A DNA stretch of 64,000 bases from Myotis daubentonii (Eukaryota > Chordata > Mammalia > Chiroptera > Vespertilionidae): positions 36,769,341-36,833,340 of the forward strand of contig NC_081844.1 of assembly GCF_963259705.1 (NCBI RefSeq), given 5' to 3'. Of this stretch, positions 60,422-64,000 are shown piece after piece. The notes beneath the pieces are model-generated. The model worked only from the letters and a program-made list of their open reading frames with translations, was not told where the DNA came from and searched no databases. Within the stretch, counting starts at the first letter, position 1; each line of letters opens with the position of its first letter. The position numbers and the translations under genes are program-made.

Positions 60422-60654
60422 AACCAAATAAAAGAATGTTTAGGTTGTAATGGAAGGCACTAGATAAAATATCGTATTGCTTCAAGGAGTTTTATTCTTA
60501 CGACAACCCCTATCCTAAGTAAGTACCTCTCTAGAAAATTTGCCATTAATTATACACCAGGTTCCTGAGGCATTATTTCAGCCACACGTAAGCCCCCTGG
60601 AGGCCTTTGCCCAGCCATGTCTTCCTTCTTCAGCAGGGTCTTGTCTTGATTTTT

Positions 60655-60745
60655 GCTAAATAGGGGGTCAATGCTAAAAGAGGTCACTGGGGAGAAAGGG
60701 GGGACATATGCAACACTTTCAACAATAAAGATTTAAAAAAGGGAA
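60655..60745 (+). repeat. Short LINE-1 3' end fragment, sense
   Basis: 'gggggacatatgcaacactt' and 'tcaacaataaagatttaaaa' match the terminal bases of the bat L1 3' UTR seen at 59365-59897. Confidence 0.6.
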
Positions 60746-61328
60746 ATGTATGGATATACTAAGTTGCTTCTTACTCATATAATCTACTATTCCTCAATTC
60801 TGTTTAATTGTGTGTTTTTATCACATTTTTTATTTTTTACCTCCTGGAAATAACATATATGTATGCTGAATCAACAGGTAATAAAAATAAAAAAAAGTGG
60901 GGGAAAAGGTGGGGATTAAATAGCTCTCTACTAGAGCACATATTTTTGGTTTTGCAAAAATCATTTAAGTCTTACAAATCTACATCATGAGGATGTAGTG
61001 AAGTTATAGAGGATATAGAGTCTGGGGCCATCTGTATGGGATTGTAAGACAATGGTAAGGGTAGGTGGGCTGCAGAATAGCCAGTCATGTACCTGTGCGT
61101 AGAATACTTGCAGTGCACTTTGGTACCATCACTGTTAGTTATTGTGCAATATGGAAATATTTTATTCAACCCACACTACAGACTTCTGAACTTCAGGGGC
61201 CAGGGTGCCTTCAGCTTGGAACACTGTACAACTTCTGGATGCGTCTGTGGCTTTTTATGCTCAATAATGCTGTCCAGAGCACTTTCTACCCATTCTTCTC
61301 CAGAGATTTCCTATCATCGTCATTCCTG

Positions 61329-61835
61329 TGATGGTTAAGTTTATGTGCTATCTTGAGCTGGCTAAGGGATGCCTAGATAAAACTTCATTTTGGGGTTTGT
61401 CTATGAGGCTGTTTTCAGAAGAGATTAGCATTGGATGAATTGGTACACTGAGTAAAGGACACCTCCCTCACCAACATGGGTGGCATTATTCAATCCACTG
61501 AGGGCCTGGATAGAACATAATGGCAAAGGAGGGGTGAATTCACTCCCTCTGTTTGAGCTGGGACATCCATCTTCTCCTGCCCTCGAACATTAGTGCTCCT
61601 GGTTAACAGGCCTTTGGGTTTGGACAAATTATAGTACCAGCTTCCTAGGTCTCCAGCTTTCAGACTACAGCTGGGCAACCTCTCAACCTCCATAATTATG
61701 GGAGCCAATTTCTCATAATAAATCAATCTCTCTCTCTCTCTCCCTCCCTCCCTCCCTCCCTCCCTCCCTCCCTCCCTCCCTCCCTCCCTCCCTCCCTCCC
61801 TCCTATTGGTTCTGTTTCTCTTGAGAACCCTAACA
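61329..61835 (+). mobile_element. Solo LTR-like element (ancient ERVL/MaLR-type), with CT expansion
   Basis: Begins TGATGGTTAAGTTTATGTG and ends GAGAACCCTAACA, with 'gaattggtacactgagtaaa', 'gggacatccatcttctcctg' and 'agccaatttctcataataaa' between. This layout is a widespread mammalian LTR with an AATAAA-type signal. It has no internal region and no open frame. A CT then CCCT expansion (61727-61803) sits near the 3' end. The exact family is uncertain, and no target duplication is clear. Confidence 0.6.
61727..61803. repeat. (CT)n(CCCT)n microsatellite
   Basis: About eight CT units then about 15 CCCT units, inside the LTR-like element. Confidence 0.97.
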
Positions 61836-62039
61836 TAATCCCCACATCTCAGGAATGCAATGAAATAAAATTAATAGTGAATTCTTGTTCCAGAGACTTG
61901 AGGATACTCAATTTTTATAAATACTCAGTAAATATTTAGTTATATTCACTAGCAGCAGACATTTCCTTTGCAAACAGGAGCATAGTATATAGCAGTGTAT
62001 AACTCAAGTAATGCATATGCTTATGTTTTCCTTGAATTT

Positions 62040-62520
62040 TTTGTTTTCCTTTTAAAAATGTATACATTTTTCATTTTTAAAGTAATATGACTCAGTTACA
62101 GAAAAGCTTCAAAAGTAAAAAAATATATTCTCATCACTGTAATATAGTTATGTTATAACTGTATATTTTTTCTAGTCTATTTTGGTATTAATATATTTTC
62201 ATAGTTGTAATAAAAACATGCACATAATTGTTTTTTCTTTGTAAATTTAGCTTTAGGCAATAATGACATAAGCATATACATATTTCCATGTTGCATTGTT
62301 ATTACAACAGTAATTTTTTTACTGCATTAAATTTCATCATTTGGCTCTATTGTATATTTTAACTGTCAACCTATTTTTGGTTAGTATATTTCTCATCACA
62401 TTTGAGCAAATATATTTTTGTGTAATATGTAATGCTATGCACATTGCTTTTTGGTTATTGTTGCTCTGAATATTTAAAGTAGAATATTAACAATTGTCAA
62501 AAATTTCAGTAAACTTCTAT
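62040..62520 (-). repeat. Old LINE-1M-type 3' UTR-like segment, antisense
   Basis: AT-rich: 'aagtaatatgactcagttac', 'aataatgacataagcatata', 'cattaaatttcatcatttgg' and 'ttgttgctctgaatattt' in the order of antisense old L1 3' UTRs. Tentative. Confidence 0.4.
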
Positions 62521-63505
62521 TTTTTCTTTCAGCTCTGTCATCAAATCTAACAAATATAGTGATCATAGTAGGAGGCATATATTAATTTGCCAACTGTTGT
62601 TCCAACCGGGATCTTAATTATACACGACTTAATAGTGCCATATAAAACTGGAGTGAGACAGGCATCTTGTTTACATCTAGAAATTGGCCACAGATAGCCG
62701 TTGTGCACAGTTAGAAATTCATGGTAGAAAATGAGGGCTCTTTAGAGCCAAGGGAAATATAAGTCATCATTTTCGATGTGTGTATGTGCATTCATGAGAG
62801 ATGGGGCTTAGTTTTCATATGTTCAAAGGAATCCAGTATCTATTGTTTTGAGCACCATGTTTGCTAGTTGATTGCAATGCTATTTTTGTGAGTTTCTTTG
62901 TTTTTTGTTCCTACCTTCCCTGTATTTCTGCTCTCTCTTTTTCCTCATTCATTACACTCAGTAATAGAATTCTGGAAACTGTTCTTTTTGGGGAGCAGTG
63001 ATCTATCACATAAAGGTTTATGACTTTAAAAAAATTAAAAAACTGAGCACATATGTGAAATTGTTAATAAAATATTTTGTTCATCTGTGTTGATTTGGGG
63101 AAGGTCTCCCTTTTAAATCAGTATTTTAGTGTTACTTTTCCTTGTTAGAATTTTTTTTTTAAAAGCATGATAAGGATGCTGATTGTTATATAACTTTCTA
63201 CTATTAATACAAGTTATTATGGTTTGATGAGACCATAATGAATCAAGTGAGGAAATCATTCATCAAAAGCAGTTATCCTTTTACTGTTATTTGGAAAAGT
63301 GTAGCTTTACTAACTTCTTGAAATGTTAGGCTTTCTATGCTTTTGCAAACTAAAGCACAGAGACATTCTATGCAAAGAATCTTAAATAAAATTATTTTTA
63401 AATGTTACAACCTCTCCTTTAAATGATAAAATCTGAGTTATTTTTTATTACTAAATCACAGGAACAGCTTCTCTTTTCTAGTGAAACAGTGCAACGACTA
63501 TTTTA

Positions 63506-63598
63506 TCTCTATATATAAAAGCCTAAGTGACTGTTCAACTGTTCGACCAATAGCTATGACATGCACTGACCACCAGGGGGCAGACGCTCAATACACAG
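63506..63598 (+). mobile_element. Helitron 5' end
   Basis: Starts TCTCTATATATAAAAGCC after an A and matches the Helitron at 21833 for about 85 bp ('gcctaagtgactg', 'ctatgacatgcactgaccac'). It includes CCACCAGGGGGCAG at 63570-63583, a full match to the CTCF core consensus. After 'gctcaata' it departs from the 21833 copy and continues into L1 3' UTR sequence. Confidence 0.82.
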
Positions 63599-63686
63599 GC
63601 ATGGAAACATGGAACAGACTGATGAATCTCAGAGGGAAGGGGGAATGGACAAGGTGGGAAGAAATTAACCAAAGATCTTATATGCA
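63599..63686 (+). repeat. LINE-1 3' UTR fragment between Helitron ends
   Basis: 'aacatggaacagactgatga', 'atctcagagggaagggggaa' and 'attaaccaaagatcttatat' match the bat L1 3' UTR also seen at 59650-59760. No poly(A) tail or target duplication, so it did not arrive by retrotransposition here. Confidence 0.75.
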
Positions 63687-63859
63687 TACTAGAGGCCCAG
63701 TGCATGGATTCGTCCACCAGTGGGCTCCCTCAGCCTGGCCTACAGGGATTGGGCCGAAACTGGCAGTGTGACATTCCCTGAGGGGTCCCGGATTGCAGGA
63801 GGGCTCAGACCAGGCCGAGGGATTCCACTGGTGCATGAATCTGTGCACTGGGTCTCTAG
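63687..63859 (+). mobile_element. Helitron 3' module with inverted 3'-terminal motifs
   Basis: Left edge ACTAGAGGCCCAGTGCATG is the inverted counterpart of the right edge GTGCACTGGGTCTCTAG. The right part, from 'ggccgaaactggcagtgtga' to CTAG, matches the 3' third of the Helitron at 21833-22271. The hairpin and CTAG end are typical of Helitrons. It abuts the next element without a gap. Confidence 0.82.
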
Positions 63860-64000
63860 TCCTATATAATAAAAGGTTAACATGAAAATTGTCCCCTTGG
63901 GCGGGAGTTCGACCAACCAGGAGTTTGACCAGGAAGCGGGGCCAGCCAGCCAACCACCCATGGTCCCTCCCCTAGCCAGCCCCATCCTCGATTGGGGTGG
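63860..64000 (+). mobile_element. Helitron 5' part, continues beyond window
   Basis: Starts TCCTATATAATAAAAGG immediately after the CTAG of the preceding element, followed by 'ttaacatgaaaattgtcccc' in place of the more usual taatatgcaaattgacc. The rest is GC-rich and lies partly outside the window. Confidence 0.88.

Larger units (their letters stand above)
25764..64000 (+). other. MSRA: MSRA downstream intron, 5' part
   Basis: The sequence from the GTAAGA donor to the window end holds no further MSRA exon that I could recognise; in particular nothing encodes the GCFWGAER catalytic motif. It is therefore inferred to be the start of a very long intron. Stretches where I see nothing beyond unique intronic DNA are roughly 27010-28040, 28140-28620, 28850-29450, 31940-33280, 33450-34420, 36310-37950, 38190-39280, 41310-41940, 43450-45590, 45780-46500, 48330-49150 and 62530-63500. 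Confidence 0.75.

Overview
The window looks like intronic genomic DNA from a vespertilionid bat, a Myotis, Eptesicus or Pipistrellus relative. Three things point there: at least eleven VES-type tRNA-derived SINEs, several non-autonomous Helitrons with the 5' end TCCTATATAATAAAAG and a CTAG-type 3' end, and young hAT (including SPIN) and Tc1/mariner elements with intact target-site duplications. Among mammals, Helitrons of this kind are known from vespertilionid bats. There are no operons, no CRISPR array, and no sign of prokaryotic or viral genomic DNA.

Only one host coding segment was recognised: a 69-nt internal exon at 25695-25763 (+). It has a polypyrimidine tract and AG acceptor before it and GTAAGA after it. 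It encodes the KHHVNGNRTVEPFPEG...TQMAVF segment of methionine sulfoxide reductase A (MSRA), just upstream of the catalytic GCFWG motif, which must lie in the next exon outside the window. The window is therefore the 3' part of one long MSRA intron, one exon, and about 38 kb of the following intron. Apart from dead transposase and LINE-1 fragments, the remaining open reading frames are chance or repeat-derived.

Layout. 1-7.2 kb: ordinary intron with old MIR, L2, L1 and hAT fossils. 6.1-7.5 kb: a striking 164-bp inverted duplication whose right copy sits inside an older L1 repeat. 7.8-10.1 kb: antisense L1 with two VES SINEs and a Tc/mariner MITE nested in it. 10-21 kb: mostly unique intron with a SPIN element, one VES, a TGATAAG cluster and possible conserved noncoding blocks. 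21.8-24.5 kb: a complete Helitron carrying an inverted pair of CTCF-like motifs, then L2, L1 and a hAT element. 25.7 kb: MSRA exon. 26.2-31.4 kb: mariner fossils, a nested hAT, VES copies and a truncated Helitron. 31-49 kb: unique intron with scattered SINEs and old LINEs. 49.1-59.9 kb: two large L1s in head-to-head orientation, invaded by a near full-length dead mariner, two VES SINEs and two Helitrons. 60-64 kb: simple repeats, an LTR-like element and a tandem Helitron array running off the window end.

The window shows no gene system working together. It shows one slowly evolving housekeeping exon in a dense, layered transposon record, where nesting order gives relative ages: old L2/MIR/L1, then mariner and hAT, then VES and Helitron. 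The observations most worth following up are the templated-looking inverted insertion, the Helitron-borne CTCF motifs, the zero-gap Helitron-Helitron junction, and a SINE with an apparent 3' transduction.
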